Below, piece by piece: positions 17,814 through 27,829 of a stretch of DNA of 53,237 nucleotides. The stretch comes from Haliea sp. (lineage in GTDB: Bacteria > Pseudomonadota > Gammaproteobacteria > Pseudomonadales > Halieaceae), in assembly GCA_030730585.1 (NCBI GenBank), contig JANQUV010000058.1, forward strand, positions 1-53,237, given 5' to 3'. Both the position numbers and the translations under genes were made by a program. The notes under the pieces are model-generated. The model was not told where the DNA came from. It saw only the letters and a list, made by a program, of their open reading frames with translations, and did not search any database. The number at the start of each line of letters is the position of its first letter. The first letter of the stretch is position 1.

Positions 17814-18389
17814 TCAGTGCAGCAAAGCTTCACAAATCTCGGCGAATGACTGGGCCTGCACTTTGTTTTGGTAGTCAACGTGCAGGCGCCGGGCGATCTG
17901 GCGCGCATCCAGCAGGCCTTGCAGACTGACACCGTCATTGGCAATCACCATCAGATAGTCCTGCCCCAAGCGCTCCATGGTCTGCAGAATCCTGCCGACA
18001 GTCGCATGCAGCACTTGATCGTGACGCACACCTTGCAGCGCCGAGCAGGCAGTCATCACATCGCCAACGGTCAGGTCCTGCCTAACCTTGCCCATGGCAA
18101 CCGCGACCTCCATCAAGCGTGAAGACATCAGGTCCCGGCGCGTGATAATGCCTTTGAGTTGCTCATCAATGTTAATGACCAGTTTCAAGCTGACATGCTC
18201 GCGATCCATTAGCATGAGCGCTTCGGCAATGCCGGTGTTTCTTTCCAGCAGTGGCGGGGCGGTGTAGTCAAAGTCCATCAATGCTTTGCTGGCCGGGCTG
18301 GATAGCTCGAGGTCGCGTGGCAATTCAGGCTGATGAATACGCTTTACGTCGGTGAGGGGCAGAGTGTGCAGTGTTTTGAAAGTTCCCAT
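17814..18389 (-). CDS. CBS-domain protein
   Basis: A 191-residue protein made of two CBS domains and little else: the first around IAEALMLMDREHVSLKLVIN and GIITRRDLMSS, the second around VGRILQTMERLGQDYLMVI and LQGLLDARQIARRL. Such domains bind adenine nucleotides and regulate partner proteins; no catalytic domain is attached. The ATG at 18389 has GGAG 7 nt upstream; an in-frame start at 18416 is less likely. It is convergent with the sulfatase gene. The partner it regulates cannot be named from the sequence. Confidence 0.82.
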   Translation of the reverse strand: MGTFKTLHTLPLTDVKRIHQPELPRDLELSSPASKALMDFDYTAPPLLERNTGIAEALMLMDREHVSLKLVINIDEQLKGIITRRDLMSSRLMEVAVAMGKVRQDLTVGDVMTACSALQGVRHDQVLHATVGRILQTMERLGQDYLMVIANDGVSLQGLLDARQIARRLHVDYQNKVQAQSFAEICEALLH

Positions 18390-18457
18390 TGAGCTTCTCC
18401 GTGAACAACATGCCAACCATGTTGTTCTGTCATTAATAAAATCAGTTACGGAAAGGT

Positions 18458-18781
18458 TCAGCGGGTGGGCGGAGCGCGAGGATTCTGGCGGGGATAACAG
18501 GGCAGTTTGGGTGAAGCGGCAGACGCGCCAGCCACAGTGACGCTCTGGCAGCGCTGAGAGGGTCTAGCAAGAGCCTCGCTGGGCGCAACAGCAGGCTCGC
18601 CGCTGGCGTCTTCGGCCATTGAGCTATCCAGGCTGTCGATTGTGCTGGCGAGGCCCGTGCCTGCTTCACCGAAGATGGCATAGGCGCTAGCTGCACCGCC
18701 AATCAAACAGGCGAGCAGTAGCATCGCGGGGGTCAACCCGAGTGGCCAAAAGTTCAACGGCCTGCGCCTACCTTGCATCAT
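18458..18781 (-). CDS. Small single-pass membrane protein of unknown function
   Basis: An open frame of 107 codons with no recognised family. A basic N-terminus (QGRRR) precedes a hydrophobic segment at about residues 15-38 (LTPAMLLLACLIGGAASAYA), then a Pro/Ala/Ser-rich tail. It starts with two tandem ATG codons (18781, 18778) preceded by GAGG at a spacing of 6 nt, the main reason to believe it is translated. It lies between nadB (downstream on the same strand as transcribed upstream) and the CBS gene. It could be a secreted or anchored small protein. Confidence 0.45.
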   Translation of the reverse strand: MMQGRRRPLNFWPLGLTPAMLLLACLIGGAASAYAIFGEAGTGLASTIDSLDSSMAEDASGEPAVAPSEALARPSQRCQSVTVAGASAASPKLPCYPRQNPRAPPTR

Positions 18782-18901
18782 CGAACGCCTCGTAACGACA
18801 AGTGAAACCTACACCCAGTGGCCCTCCAGGGGCAATGGCGTTTGCGGTATTATTGTCGATTAATGAGTCGTACATCGGCTCGCTGCTCGCGGCCAGTTTG
18901 C

Positions 18902-20491
18902 TTATGCACTGCTCACCGCTGGCGGCGTCAGAATAGTATCCTGCGCCTGCTCAAGCATATCGGGATAGTCCAGAGTGTAGTGCAACCCACGGCTTTCCTT
19001 GCGCGCCTGGGCGCAGCGGATCATTAGCTCAGCGACCATCGCCAGGTTGCGCAACTCGAGCAGGTCGTTGCTGACTTTATAGTTGCTATAATATTCGTTG
19101 ATCTCGTCCTGCAAGAGTTTGATTCTGTGCTGCGCGCGCGCGAGCCGCTTGTTGGTGCGCACGATGCCAACATAGTCCCACATAAAGCGCCGCAGCTCGT
19201 CCCAGTTGTGTGAGATCACAACGTCCTCGTCGGAATCAGTGACCTGGCTTTCATCCCATTGCGGCGCCGGGCTGGGTGCCGGCCGTTTGCCTATGTGGTA
19301 GGCGATATCGTTGGCAGCGGCTTCTGCAAAGACAATGCACTCAAGCAGTGAATTGCTGGCCATGCGGTTGGCGCCATGGAGGCCGGTGCTAGAGGCTTCA
19401 CCAATCACGTAGAGGCCTTCTACATCGCTGCGGCCGGCGGTATCAACAATAACACCGCCGCAGGTGTAGTGTGCTGCAGGAACCACGGGAATAGGCTCTC
19501 GCGCAATGTCGATACCGAGCTCCATGCAGCGAGTTGTGATGGTCGGAAAATGCTCTTCAAGGAAGGCCCTGGGTTTGTGCGAAATATCAAGAAAGACGCA
19601 ATCGACGCCAAGGCGTTTCATTTCGTGGTCGATGGCACGTGCCACAATGTCGCGCGGCGCGAGCTCGGCCCGCGAGTCAAAGTTGTGCATGAACTGGCTG
19701 CCATCAGGTCGGCGCAGTTTTCCACCCTCGCCGCGAATCGCCTCGGTGATCAGAAACGACTTGGCCTTTGGGTGATAGAGGCACGTGGGGTGAAATTGGT
19801 TAAACTCTAGGTTGGCAACGCGGCAGCCCGCTCGCCAGGCCATTGCGATGCCATCGCCGCTGGCTCCGTCCGGATTGCTAGTGTAGAGGTAGGCCTTGCT
19901 GGCACCACCTGTGGCTAGCACAACCGATCTTGCCTGGAACAAGTCGACCCGGTCGCGCTCACGGTCTAGCAGGTAGGCACCTTCGCAGCGGCCATCGCGG
20001 ACGACCAGGTCGACCGCTACACGATGTGGATACACATCGATATTGCTGGCTGCCAGTACGCGCTCGGTCAGTACCTCAGAAATTGCTCGACCGGTACGAT
20101 CCGCAGCGTGGATAATGCGCCGGTGGCTGTGCCCACCTTCCATGGCCAAATGAAATTCACTGGACGCGCCGTGGCGCAGGTCGAAGTCGACGCCCTGTTC
20201 GACCAGCCATTCCACGCAGCGGCGGCTATGGCTAACGGTAAAGCGCACCGCGTCCGGGTTGCACAAGCCAGCTCCCGCGACCAGCGTGTCCGCAACGTGG
20301 GATTCCACTGTGTCTGCGGAATCGAGCACCGCGGCCATGCCGCCTTGCGCCCAGTAGGTAGATCCCTCGTTGACGTTGCCTTTGCAGATGAGCGCAACAC
20401 GGAGGTGGCTGGGTAAGCGCAGTGCGGCGCTGAGGCCGGCGGCGCCGCCGCCGATGACGAGAACATCGTGTTGCAGTAAGTTGGCGGACAT
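18902..20491 (-). CDS. nadB: L-aspartate oxidase
   Basis: A 529-residue flavoenzyme that oxidises L-aspartate to iminoaspartate, the first step of NAD synthesis. FAD binding is shown by [15 protein letters not shown] near the start; [35 protein letters not shown] and [19 protein letters not shown] are signatures of this family, and a fumarate-reductase-like C-terminal helical domain follows. It is divergent from the sigma-E operon as in Pseudomonas, with about 260 nt between the two genes. Length and motifs are normal. Confidence 0.96.
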   Translation of the reverse strand: MSANLLQHDVLVIGGGAAGLSAALRLPSHLRVALICKGNVNEGSTYWAQGGMAAVLDSADTVESHVADTLVAGAGLCNPDAVRFTVSHSRRCVEWLVEQGVDFDLRHGASSEFHLAMEGGHSHRRIIHAADRTGRAISEVLTERVLAASNIDVYPHRVAVDLVVRDGRCEGAYLLDRERDRVDLFQARSVVLATGGASKAYLYTSNPDGASGDGIAMAWRAGCRVANLEFNQFHPTCLYHPKAKSFLITEAIRGEGGKLRRPDGSQFMHNFDSRAELAPRDIVARAIDHEMKRLGVDCVFLDISHKPRAFLEEHFPTITTRCMELGIDIAREPIPVVPAAHYTCGGVIVDTAGRSDVEGLYVIGEASSTGLHGANRMASNSLLECIVFAEAAANDIAYHIGKRPAPSPAPQWDESQVTDSDEDVVISHNWDELRRFMWDYVGIVRTNKRLARAQHRIKLLQDEINEYYSNYKVSNDLLELRNLAMVAELMIRCAQARKESRGLHYTLDYPDMLEQAQDTILTPPAVSSA

Positions 20492-20623
20492 GAGTAGGTG
20501 CTTGCGGCCTCAGGGTGTGAAATATATTATGTTGCTCAATAACTTACGTAACACAGTTTACAGTAGGTCACCGGGATCATGAGTATAAACGAGGTGTCCC
20601 GAAATAAGGAAATACACCGTTGG

Positions 20624-20652
20624 GGAACTTTTTGGGCAGTAGCCCCTCATAT
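20624..20652 (+). promoter_or_regulatory. Candidate sigma-E autoregulatory promoter
   Basis: GGAACTT at 20624-20630 matches the sigma-E/AlgU -35 consensus, and TCATAT starts at 20647, 16 nt after GAACTT, in the position of the -10 (consensus TCTGA or TCAAA). It lies about 100 nt before rpoE, where AlgU-type promoters drive their own operon. The -10 match is only partial. Confidence 0.5.
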
Positions 20653-20753
20653 TGGCATTGTGGCGTGAGTGTGATTTTGCAAAGTGTAGTCGCTAGACAG
20701 CCGTCGGTTCACCATAGCCCCATGTTATTAATGGGTAGTGCAGGAGTCACGGT

Positions 20754-21338
20754 GTGACAGCGACACCAACCGACCAGCAGCTCGTGGCGCGGGTGCAAAA
20801 GGGTGATTCACGCGCATTTGATGCGCTGGTGCTCAAGTACCAGCACAAAATTCTCGGGCTGATCAGTCGCTATGTACATGATGCCGATGAAGTTCAGGAT
20901 GTTGCGCAGGAAGCTTTTATCAAGGCCTATCGGGCCTTGCCCCGGTTCCGTGGCGAGAGCGCTTTTTACACTTGGCTTTACCGAATTGCCATCAATACGG
21001 CGAAGAATCACCTGGTGGCTCGCTCGCGCCGCCCGCCGGGGTCGGATGTCGAGATTGATGACGCTGAGTATTTCGAGGGCGGTGGTGCCCTGCGCGAGAT
21101 CGAGACACCCGAAAATGCGCTGTTCGGTGAAGAGCTCAAGTTGGTTGTGGAGCGTGCCATTAGCGATTTGCCAGAAGATTTGCGCACCGCGGTAACTTTG
21201 CGTGAATTCGATGGTCTGAGTTACGAGGATATCGCAGAGGTTATGGATTGCCCTGTGGGCACGGTGAGGTCACGAATCTTTCGTGCTCGCGAGGCAATTG
21301 ATCGCCAGGTTCGACAGCAAATCGATGGCGTGTCGTGA
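20754..21338 (+). CDS. rpoE: RNA polymerase sigma-E factor (AlgU type)
   Basis: A 194-residue ECF sigma factor for envelope stress. Region 2 is clear (DALVLKYQHKILGLISRYV and DVAQEAFIKAYRALPRFRG, then AFYTWLYRIAINTAKNHLV), and region 4 has LPEDLRTAVTLREFDGLSY followed by CPVGTVRSRIFRAREAI. The match to Pseudomonas AlgU is very close. The start is GTG at 20754 with AGGAG about 5 nt upstream. It is followed by anti-sigma rseA/mucA, rseB/mucB, rseC and mucD, so the stress circuit is complete and a self-activating promoter is expected just upstream. Confidence 0.96.
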   Translation: MTATPTDQQLVARVQKGDSRAFDALVLKYQHKILGLISRYVHDADEVQDVAQEAFIKAYRALPRFRGESAFYTWLYRIAINTAKNHLVARSRRPPGSDVEIDDAEYFEGGGALREIETPENALFGEELKLVVERAISDLPEDLRTAVTLREFDGLSYEDIAEVMDCPVGTVRSRIFRAREAIDRQVRQQIDGVS

Positions 21339-21496
21339 ATGCATTGCCCAGTAGAGTGTTTGATGGCGGTGCAATGCAGTGGCGCTGGGGAAGGCAGTGT
21401 CCTGAGAAGGAAGTGCAATGATGTGGAGCCGGTGATGGCAGATGGTTTTGAGGTAGGCAACCTGGTTTTCGGTTTACTGGTTAGAGGATGTGGGCG

Positions 21497-22093
21497 ATGA
21501 CAGAGCAATTGCGAGAGTCTCTTTCGGCACTGATGGACGACCAGGCAAGCGACCTCGAGATGCGTCGTTTATTGGGTGAATTTGAGGGCGACCCAGCGCT
21601 GCGCCAAACTTGGGTGCGTTATCAGATCGCGCGCTCAGCTATGGCAGGGCAGCCTGTGACCCACGTGCGCTTCGATATTTCTCAACGAGTGAGCGCTGCG
21701 ATTGCTGCAGAAGCGCCCACGGCGCGCACGACGCTGCGCGAACGATGGATGCGCCCGCTCGCTAGCTTGGCGGTAGCGGCTTCGGTGACAGCAGTTGTGG
21801 TGCTAGGCGGGCAACAACTCTATAAAGCCGGCACCCTTGACGCGCAGAACGCGCCGGCAATCGCCAGCGGAGTCTCTGCAGTTGGGTTTGTGAATAGCCT
21901 GGGCGCAGTTCCCATGCGCGCGAGTTATGGTGCACAAGCCATGCCCCAGTTGGAGCCTGCTGCACGCACGGCTTACCGAGAATTGGCCAGGCAGCGGATG
22001 TATCAATATATGCAGGAGCATGCGGAACACGCGGCCCTCAACTCACCGCAGGGTTTAATACCTTTCGCGCGGGTTCCGCAGATTGAGGAGTAA
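21497..22093 (+). CDS. rseA: Anti-sigma-E factor (RseA/MucA)
   Basis: A 198-residue inner-membrane protein that holds sigma-E inactive. The cytoplasmic sigma-binding part is MTEQLRESLSALMDDQASD followed by RRLLGEFEGD, as in MucA/RseA. One membrane segment sits at about residues 92-110 (LASLAVAASVTAVVVLGG), and the periplasmic C-terminus ends FARVPQIEE. The ATG at 21497 has AGAGG 9 nt upstream, which decides it over an ATG three codons earlier. It is likely cut by a DegS/AlgW-type protease in envelope stress. 158 nt separate it from rpoE. Confidence 0.93.
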   Translation: MTEQLRESLSALMDDQASDLEMRRLLGEFEGDPALRQTWVRYQIARSAMAGQPVTHVRFDISQRVSAAIAAEAPTARTTLRERWMRPLASLAVAASVTAVVVLGGQQLYKAGTLDAQNAPAIASGVSAVGFVNSLGAVPMRASYGAQAMPQLEPAARTAYRELARQRMYQYMQEHAEHAALNSPQGLIPFARVPQIEE

Positions 22094-22099
22094 GGCCGC

Positions 22100-23068
22100 G
22101 TGAAGTACAGCGTTCGGCAGCTTGCCTGCGGTATTTTGTGCGGTGCTCTGGGTTGGGTAAATGTCGCCACCGCGGAACAAACAGCCTGCTCTGATGCCGA
22201 CACGGAGGCACTGCAGTGGTTGTCACGCATGGCCAAAAGCCATAGTGAAGTCGCTTATCAAGGCGTTGTTACGCTGCAGCGCGGTGACGATATGCAAGTG
22301 GTGCAGGTGGCGCGTTCCCTCGCGGGTGGGGTCTCCTCAGAGCATCTCACGCGCCTCACAGGCCAGGGGGCGCAGGTTATTCGCGCGAATCATCCGTTGG
22401 ACTGCACTCACCCCGGGGAGGGCCTGCTTACCTTGGGTAATCGTCTGAATGAGGCGGATAACTGCGGCTTGGCAAGGCACTATCAGTTTCAGGTCAGCCC
22501 CGGTGAACGTATAGCGGGCCGCCAATCGATGAAGGTTGAGATACGCCCCCGTGATATGTATCGCTATGGTGTCCTCCTGGAATTGGACAGCGAAACGGCA
22601 CTCATGCTTCGCGTCAGCACGCTGGGCCGTGGTGATAAAATCCTCGAACGTTTTCAATTTGCCGACCTTAATTATGGTGAGCCACTGCAGCCACGCGCTG
22701 ATATAGATACCGTGCACCCCGCGGCACATCCGCATCCTGACTACCCGAGTAATGCTCCGCAGCTCTCAGTGCCGTGGGCCGTGAGTTGGGTGCCGGGTGG
22801 GTTTACGGTGACAGACAAAGCCTCTCCCGCCAGTGCGCGCCGCACTTATACCGATGGCCTCGCCGTGTTTTCCGTGTTTCTCGAACAGTTGCCTCAAGAG
22901 CTCAAACCCGGCGAAGGCTTGGCGCGGCTGGGCAGCTCATTGTCCTACACGCGAGGCATGCGATTAGCCGGGAAGCCGGTGTTGGTGACGGTGATTGGAG
23001 AAGTGCCGGTGAACACGGCACGTATGGTGGCCGACTCCATCAGGGTTCTGCATCAGAGTGCGCCTTGA
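22100..23068 (+). CDS. rseB: Sigma-E regulatory protein RseB/MucB
   Basis: A 322-residue periplasmic protein that binds the anti-sigma factor and shields it from proteolysis. A signal peptide runs to about residue 25 (GALGWVNVATAEQ). The LolA-like N-terminal domain shows ALQWLSRMAKSHSEVAYQG and VVTLQRGDDMQVVQVA; the C-terminal domain includes VSWVPGGFTV and YTDGLAVFSVFLEQ, both typical of MucB/RseB. The GTG start is preceded by GAGGAG, which lies over the rseA stop. Its stop TGA is followed at once by the ATG of rseC. Confidence 0.94.
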   Translation: MKYSVRQLACGILCGALGWVNVATAEQTACSDADTEALQWLSRMAKSHSEVAYQGVVTLQRGDDMQVVQVARSLAGGVSSEHLTRLTGQGAQVIRANHPLDCTHPGEGLLTLGNRLNEADNCGLARHYQFQVSPGERIAGRQSMKVEIRPRDMYRYGVLLELDSETALMLRVSTLGRGDKILERFQFADLNYGEPLQPRADIDTVHPAAHPHPDYPSNAPQLSVPWAVSWVPGGFTVTDKASPASARRTYTDGLAVFSVFLEQLPQELKPGEGLARLGSSLSYTRGMRLAGKPVLVTVIGEVPVNTARMVADSIRVLHQSAP

Positions 23069-23554
23069 ATGCTGATTGAGAGCGGCAGAGTGGTCGCTCT
23101 GGAGGCTAACAGCCTCTGGGTGGAAACAATACGGCGCAGTACCTGTGGCGTTTGTGCTGCGCAGAAGGGCTGTGGGCACGGCCTGCTCAATCGCGTTCGT
23201 GACGGCCAGCGCGGCCTTGTGCGCGTGCTGCCAGGGGAGTTTGCGTTAAGCGACTGTCGCGTCAACGACGAAGTTCAGATCGGTATTCCCGACGATGTCA
23301 TCGTACGTGGTTCACTGGTGGTGTATATGCTGCCACTTTTTAGCCTGTTGGGGGGCGCACTTCTGGCTTCGCGGCTGGTACCCGAGGCCTCTGACGTGGC
23401 GGCTGCCGTGGGCATGGTAGTCGGCTTTGCCGTCGGCGTGTTACTGGTTCGTTGGCACGCTTGGCGGCATCGCGATGACGTCCGCCTGCAGCCTGTACTT
23501 GCCGGCTTGCCCCAGCGTGCGAGCGCACTCTCAAACGTTGTTCAGGTCACCTGA
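23069..23554 (+). CDS. rseC: SoxR-reducing/sigma-E-linked protein RseC/MucC
   Basis: A 161-residue inner-membrane protein of the RseC/MucC family. It has a small cytoplasmic domain with the cysteine cluster STCGVCAAQKGCGHG, then two hydrophobic segments at about 85-105 (SLVVYMLPLFSLLGGALLA) and 112-128 (AAAVGMVVGFAVGVLLV). The family is related to RsxB-linked SoxR reduction and to fine tuning of sigma-E. It begins directly after the rseB stop. The cysteines may bind an iron-sulfur cluster; that is inference. Confidence 0.9.
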   Translation: MLIESGRVVALEANSLWVETIRRSTCGVCAAQKGCGHGLLNRVRDGQRGLVRVLPGEFALSDCRVNDEVQIGIPDDVIVRGSLVVYMLPLFSLLGGALLASRLVPEASDVAAAVGMVVGFAVGVLLVRWHAWRHRDDVRLQPVLAGLPQRASALSNVVQVT

Positions 23555-23598
23555 CCTTCTTTTTGACTTATGTTTTGAACTGACCAAGGATTGACCTC

Positions 23599-25002
23599 AT
23601 GGCTTCAACAAGTAAAACCTTGTCGACGATGTTTTTTCTGTTTGTTGCGCTGCTGGCGCCGGGGCTGGCGGCTCAGTCACTGCCCGACTTCCGTGGCATA
23701 GTGGATGCCGGTTCGCCGGCCGTGGTTAAAATCATTGTTGAGCATCCTGCTGGCCGCTCTGCTGCGGGTCAGCCCGATATGGAACAGATACCCGAGCACT
23801 TGCGGCGCTTCTTTGAGTACCGTGGCGAGGCGCCTCCCCAGCGGCAGAGGATGTCCATGGGTTCGGGCTTTATCATTTCTGACGATGGCTTTATTGTCAC
23901 CAACAACCACGTGGTAGACGGTGCTGATAGCGTCTTGGTGCGTATGATTGACCGCCGTGAGTTCGAAGCGGAAGTGGTGGGTACCGACCCGCGTTCCGAC
24001 CTGGCTTTGCTGAGGGTTTCAGCGGAGGGCTTGCCGTTCCTTCGTCTCGAGGCGGGCGATATGCTGAATGTAGGCGAATGGGTGTTGGCGATCGGGTCTC
24101 CGTTTGGGCTTGATTACTCGGTGACCGCGGGCATTGTCAGCGCCATGGGCCGCAGCTTGCCCACCGAGCAAGGCGAGAATTATGTGCCCTTCATTCAAAC
24201 AGACGTTGCCATCAATCCCGGCAACTCTGGCGGCCCGCTGTTCAATCTGCAGGGTGAGGTGGTGGGTGTTAACTCCCAGATCTTCACTCGCAGTGGCGGC
24301 TCGATCGGGCTGTCCTTTGCAATTCCGGCCAGCGTGGTGCGCAATGTGGTCGCTCAGCTGCAGGAGAATGGCCGTGTGACTCGCGGCTGGCTTGGGGTGA
24401 CTATTCAAGACGTCGACAAAACCTTGGCAGAGTCGTTTGGCCTCGATCGCCCGCAAGGCGCGCTTGTTGCTCAGCTCGCTGAGGATGGCCCGGCGGCGAA
24501 GGGCGGTTTGCAGCCGGGTGACGTCATCTTGCGTTTCGATGGCAAGGATATTCCGACCTCGGCAGATCTGCCTCATGTCGTGGGGCTCACGGCACCTGAT
24601 GAGAAGGTATCAGTGGAGGTGATGCGTGATCGCAAGCATAAGACGTTGCGGGTCACAGTCGGCGGCCTCGATGCCGAGGATAGCTTTGCGTTGCGCAATG
24701 AACGCGGCGGCGATGCTGGAGCGGGCCGCCTTGGGCTGGTGGTGGATAGTGTCGGCCCCGAGGCGCTCGAGCGGCTTGGATTGGCCGGTGGAGTTGTGGT
24801 GCGGCAGGTGGCCCCGGACTCGGTAGCGGCTGATGCCGGCATTGTGCCCGGCGATGTCATTACCATGCTGGGTTCGAGCCCGGTGAAGGATGTGGAAGCC
24901 TATACCCGCGCAGAGTCGCGCCTCGGTGCAGGGGAATCTGTGTCGGTGCGCCTGATCCGGCGCGGCGCGCCCTTGTTTATAGGCCTTAAGCTGCCCGACT
25001 AG
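23599..25002 (+). CDS. mucD: Periplasmic serine protease of the Do family (MucD)
   Basis: A 467-residue HtrA/DegP-type protease and chaperone. A signal peptide (to about residue 25, LAPGLAAQS) is followed by a trypsin-like domain with the catalytic triad H104 (TNNHVVDG), D134 (DPRSDLALL) and S210 (GNSGGPLF). Two PDZ domains follow (about 270-355 and 385-465; GWLGVTIQDV and LGLVVDSVG are their starts). It completes the algU-mucABCD operon, degrading misfolded periplasmic proteins that would otherwise signal sigma-E. The start has AAGGA at 9 nt. Confidence 0.96.
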   Translation: MASTSKTLSTMFFLFVALLAPGLAAQSLPDFRGIVDAGSPAVVKIIVEHPAGRSAAGQPDMEQIPEHLRRFFEYRGEAPPQRQRMSMGSGFIISDDGFIVTNNHVVDGADSVLVRMIDRREFEAEVVGTDPRSDLALLRVSAEGLPFLRLEAGDMLNVGEWVLAIGSPFGLDYSVTAGIVSAMGRSLPTEQGENYVPFIQTDVAINPGNSGGPLFNLQGEVVGVNSQIFTRSGGSIGLSFAIPASVVRNVVAQLQENGRVTRGWLGVTIQDVDKTLAESFGLDRPQGALVAQLAEDGPAAKGGLQPGDVILRFDGKDIPTSADLPHVVGLTAPDEKVSVEVMRDRKHKTLRVTVGGLDAEDSFALRNERGGDAGAGRLGLVVDSVGPEALERLGLAGGVVVRQVAPDSVAADAGIVPGDVITMLGSSPVKDVEAYTRAESRLGAGESVSVRLIRRGAPLFIGLKLPD

Positions 25003-25159
25003 TGGTGGTTTGGTCGCTCGGGCCGCGTAGCCACTCGCTCGCGGCTCGCCGTTTTTGGCCGATTCCGGCGAGCTGCTTACGGCATGGCGGCAGGGGTGCC
25101 ATTGGGGTACAATCCCGCGTCGTTTCTTCCGCACCTATGTCCCTGACCGAGCAACGTGA

Positions 25160-26959
25160 GTGAGTGATCTCAGCCACATCCGTAACTTTTCGATTATCGC
25201 CCATATCGACCATGGGAAATCCACTCTCGCAGACCGCTTTATTCAGCACTGTGGCGGCCTGAGTGAGCGTGAAATGGGGGCGCAAGTCCTCGACTCTATG
25301 GATATTGAGCGCGAGCGCGGTATCACGATTAAAGCGCAGAGCGTCACGCTGGATTATACGGCCCGCAACGGCGAGGTATACCAGCTTAACTTCATCGATA
25401 CCCCGGGCCACGTAGATTTCTCTTACGAAGTTTCACGTTCCCTGTCAGCCTGCGAAGGCGCGCTGCTGGTAGTGGATGCCGGGCAGGGCGTCGAGGCGCA
25501 GTCGGTCGCCAATTGTTACACCGCGATCGAACAGGGCCTGGAAGTCTTGCCTATTCTGAACAAGATGGATCTGCCTCAGGCTGACCCCGACAAGGTGCGT
25601 CAGGAAATAGAGGAAATTATTGGTATCGACGCTACCGAAGCCTGCCTGGTGAGTGCCAAGTCTGGTTTGGGCATCGAGGACGCTCTCGAGTATCTGGTCG
25701 AGAAAATTCCGCCGCCTGAAGGCGATCGCGAGGCACCTTTGCAGGCCCTGATTATCGACTCCTGGTTCGACAATTATCTGGGAGTGGTTTCGCTGGTGCG
25801 AGTCAAGCACGGTGTGTTGCGCAAGCGCGATAAAATCATGCCAAAGTCCACCAGAAAGGTGCATCAGGTCGATGCGGTGGGTATTTTCACGCCGAAACGT
25901 CTTGAAACGAACATGCTGAGGGCGGGAGAAGTCGGTTTTGTTGTTGCGGGTATCAAAGAGATTCAGGGTGCTCCGGTGGGTGATACTCTGGTTAACGCGC
26001 AGCACCCGGATGTTCCAGCTCTACCCGGATTCAAGAAGATCAAGCCACAAGTGTATGCCGGCATATTTACTATATCTTCGGATGATTACGAGGATTTCCG
26101 CGACGCGCTGGCAAAGCTCACCCTTAATGATGCGTCTTTGTTTTACGAGCCCGAAACTTCTGATGCATTGGGCTTCGGCTTCCGCTGCGGCTTTCTTGGC
26201 ATGCTGCATATGGAGATCATTCAGGAGCGCCTGGAGCGTGAGTATGATCTTGACCTGATCACCACGGCGCCAACGGTGATTTACGAGGTTGTGAAGAAAA
26301 ATGGCGAGATAGTGCAGGTGGATAACCCCTCGCGTCTGCCTGAAGTCGGTGATATTCAGGAGATGCGTGAGCCGATTGCGCGCTGCAATATTCTGGTGCC
26401 GCAGGCCTATGTGGGTAACGTCATTACACTCTGCGTTGAAAAACGCGGAATGCAAAAGGACATGTTATTTCTCGGCACTCAGGTGTCGGTGGTCTACGAC
26501 ATTCCGTTGGCCGAGGTGGTGTTGGATTTCTTCGACCGTTTGAAGTCGGTGAGTCGTGGCTATGCGTCCCTCGATTACAGCTTTGACCGGTTTGAAGCAG
26601 CCAGCCTTTCACGTCTGGATGTACTCATCAATGGCGAGCGGGTTGATGCCTTGGCGATAATTGTGCATCGTGATCATATTCTCCACCGCGGCCGCGTCTT
26701 GACGGAAAAAATGAAAGAACTCATCCCGCGTCAGATGTTCGATGTCGCTATTCAGGCTGCTGTAGGCGGTAAGGTTGTCGCCCGGCAAACGGTGAAAGCG
26801 TTGCGTAAAAATGTCACGGCGAAATGCTACGGCGGTGACGCGAGCCGTAAAAAGAAACTGCTGGAAAAACAGAAGGCGGGTAAAAAACGCATGAAGCAGG
26901 TGGGCAACGTAGAAATACCTCAGTCAGCGTTCCTCGCTGTGCTCAAGGTGGACGGATAG
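25160..26959 (+). CDS. lepA: Elongation factor 4
   Basis: A 599-residue ribosomal GTPase that back-translocates stalled ribosomes. The G domain has [13 protein letters not shown] (G1), the G2 region [17 protein letters not shown] (G3) and NKMDLP (G4). The EF-G-like domains III and V and the LepA-specific C-terminal domain ([20 protein letters not shown]) are complete. The start is a GTG at 25160, chosen because it is the only one in frame next to the conserved [13 protein letters not shown]. It is followed by lepB after 4 nt, as in E. coli and Pseudomonas. Confidence 0.97.
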   Translation: MSDLSHIRNFSIIAHIDHGKSTLADRFIQHCGGLSEREMGAQVLDSMDIERERGITIKAQSVTLDYTARNGEVYQLNFIDTPGHVDFSYEVSRSLSACEGALLVVDAGQGVEAQSVANCYTAIEQGLEVLPILNKMDLPQADPDKVRQEIEEIIGIDATEACLVSAKSGLGIEDALEYLVEKIPPPEGDREAPLQALIIDSWFDNYLGVVSLVRVKHGVLRKRDKIMPKSTRKVHQVDAVGIFTPKRLETNMLRAGEVGFVVAGIKEIQGAPVGDTLVNAQHPDVPALPGFKKIKPQVYAGIFTISSDDYEDFRDALAKLTLNDASLFYEPETSDALGFGFRCGFLGMLHMEIIQERLEREYDLDLITTAPTVIYEVVKKNGEIVQVDNPSRLPEVGDIQEMREPIARCNILVPQAYVGNVITLCVEKRGMQKDMLFLGTQVSVVYDIPLAEVVLDFFDRLKSVSRGYASLDYSFDRFEAASLSRLDVLINGERVDALAIIVHRDHILHRGRVLTEKMKELIPRQMFDVAIQAAVGGKVVARQTVKALRKNVTAKCYGGDASRKKKLLEKQKAGKKRMKQVGNVEIPQSAFLAVLKVDG

Positions 26960-26963
26960 CACG

Positions 26964-27803
26964 ATGAGCATAGACTTTCCCCTGATTCTCGTCATTCTTG
27001 TGTTTGGCAGTGGCAGTATCTGGTTGCTGGATGCACTGCTTTTTGCACCCAAGCGGCGCCAGGCCCGCAACACGCTGCAAACCAAGTTTCCTGCTTGGGC
27101 GCAGGAGGGTAGCCGGGACGCAGTAGCCTATGATGCGCAATTACAGGCCACAGCGGCTGAGCCCGCTTGGGTGGAATACTCGCGTTCGTTTTTCCCTGTA
27201 TTGTTTGTGGTGTTTATTTTGCGCTCGTTTATTGTCGAGCCGTTCCAGATCCCCTCGTCATCGATGGTGCCAACGCTCGAAGTAGGGGACTACATTCTGG
27301 TCAATAAATTCACCTACGGGCTTCGCCTGCCGGTAATCCGCACCAAAGTGCTTGGCTTGAATGAGCCCGAGCGCGGTGACGTCATGGTGTTTTTCCCACC
27401 GCATATGAACAAGACATATTATATCAAGCGCGTAATTGGCCTTCCCGGAGATACCGTGAGTTACAGGAACAAACGCTTGTCGGTCAATGGGTCGCCAGTG
27501 CCTGTAGAGGATCTCGCCGTGCTGCCCGGTGCGGGTGCGCGTTTCCAGGTGAGTATGGAGTCTCTTGGTGAAGATCCGCATCTTATGCAGGCTGATCAAC
27601 TTCGTCCCGGGCGCGATTTCAGTGTTGTGGTTAAACCCGGCCATTACTTCATGATGGGGGATAATCGGGATAACAGCAGCGACAGCCGGGTATGGGGTCA
27701 GGTGCCGGAACGAGATATAGTAGGCAAGGCGTTTGCTATCTGGATGCATTGGGACTCATTGTTCAGTTTTCCCAGCTTCAGCCGCGTCGGACCCATCCAA
27801 TAA
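26964..27803 (+). CDS. lepB: Signal peptidase I
   Basis: A 279-residue membrane protease that removes signal peptides from exported proteins. Two N-terminal membrane segments (about 5-25 and 72-90) anchor it. The catalytic serine is S100 in SSSMVPTLEVGDY and the general-base lysine is K155 in YYIKRVIGLPGD; GDNRDNSSDSR is the conserved box E. It follows lepA by 4 nt and precedes a DUF4845 gene and rnc in one operon. Confidence 0.97.
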   Translation: MSIDFPLILVILVFGSGSIWLLDALLFAPKRRQARNTLQTKFPAWAQEGSRDAVAYDAQLQATAAEPAWVEYSRSFFPVLFVVFILRSFIVEPFQIPSSSMVPTLEVGDYILVNKFTYGLRLPVIRTKVLGLNEPERGDVMVFFPPHMNKTYYIKRVIGLPGDTVSYRNKRLSVNGSPVPVEDLAVLPGAGARFQVSMESLGEDPHLMQADQLRPGRDFSVVVKPGHYFMMGDNRDNSSDSRVWGQVPERDIVGKAFAIWMHWDSLFSFPSFSRVGPIQ

Positions 27804-27829
27804 GTTAGTTAGCTCGCGGGGGTGAAAAT

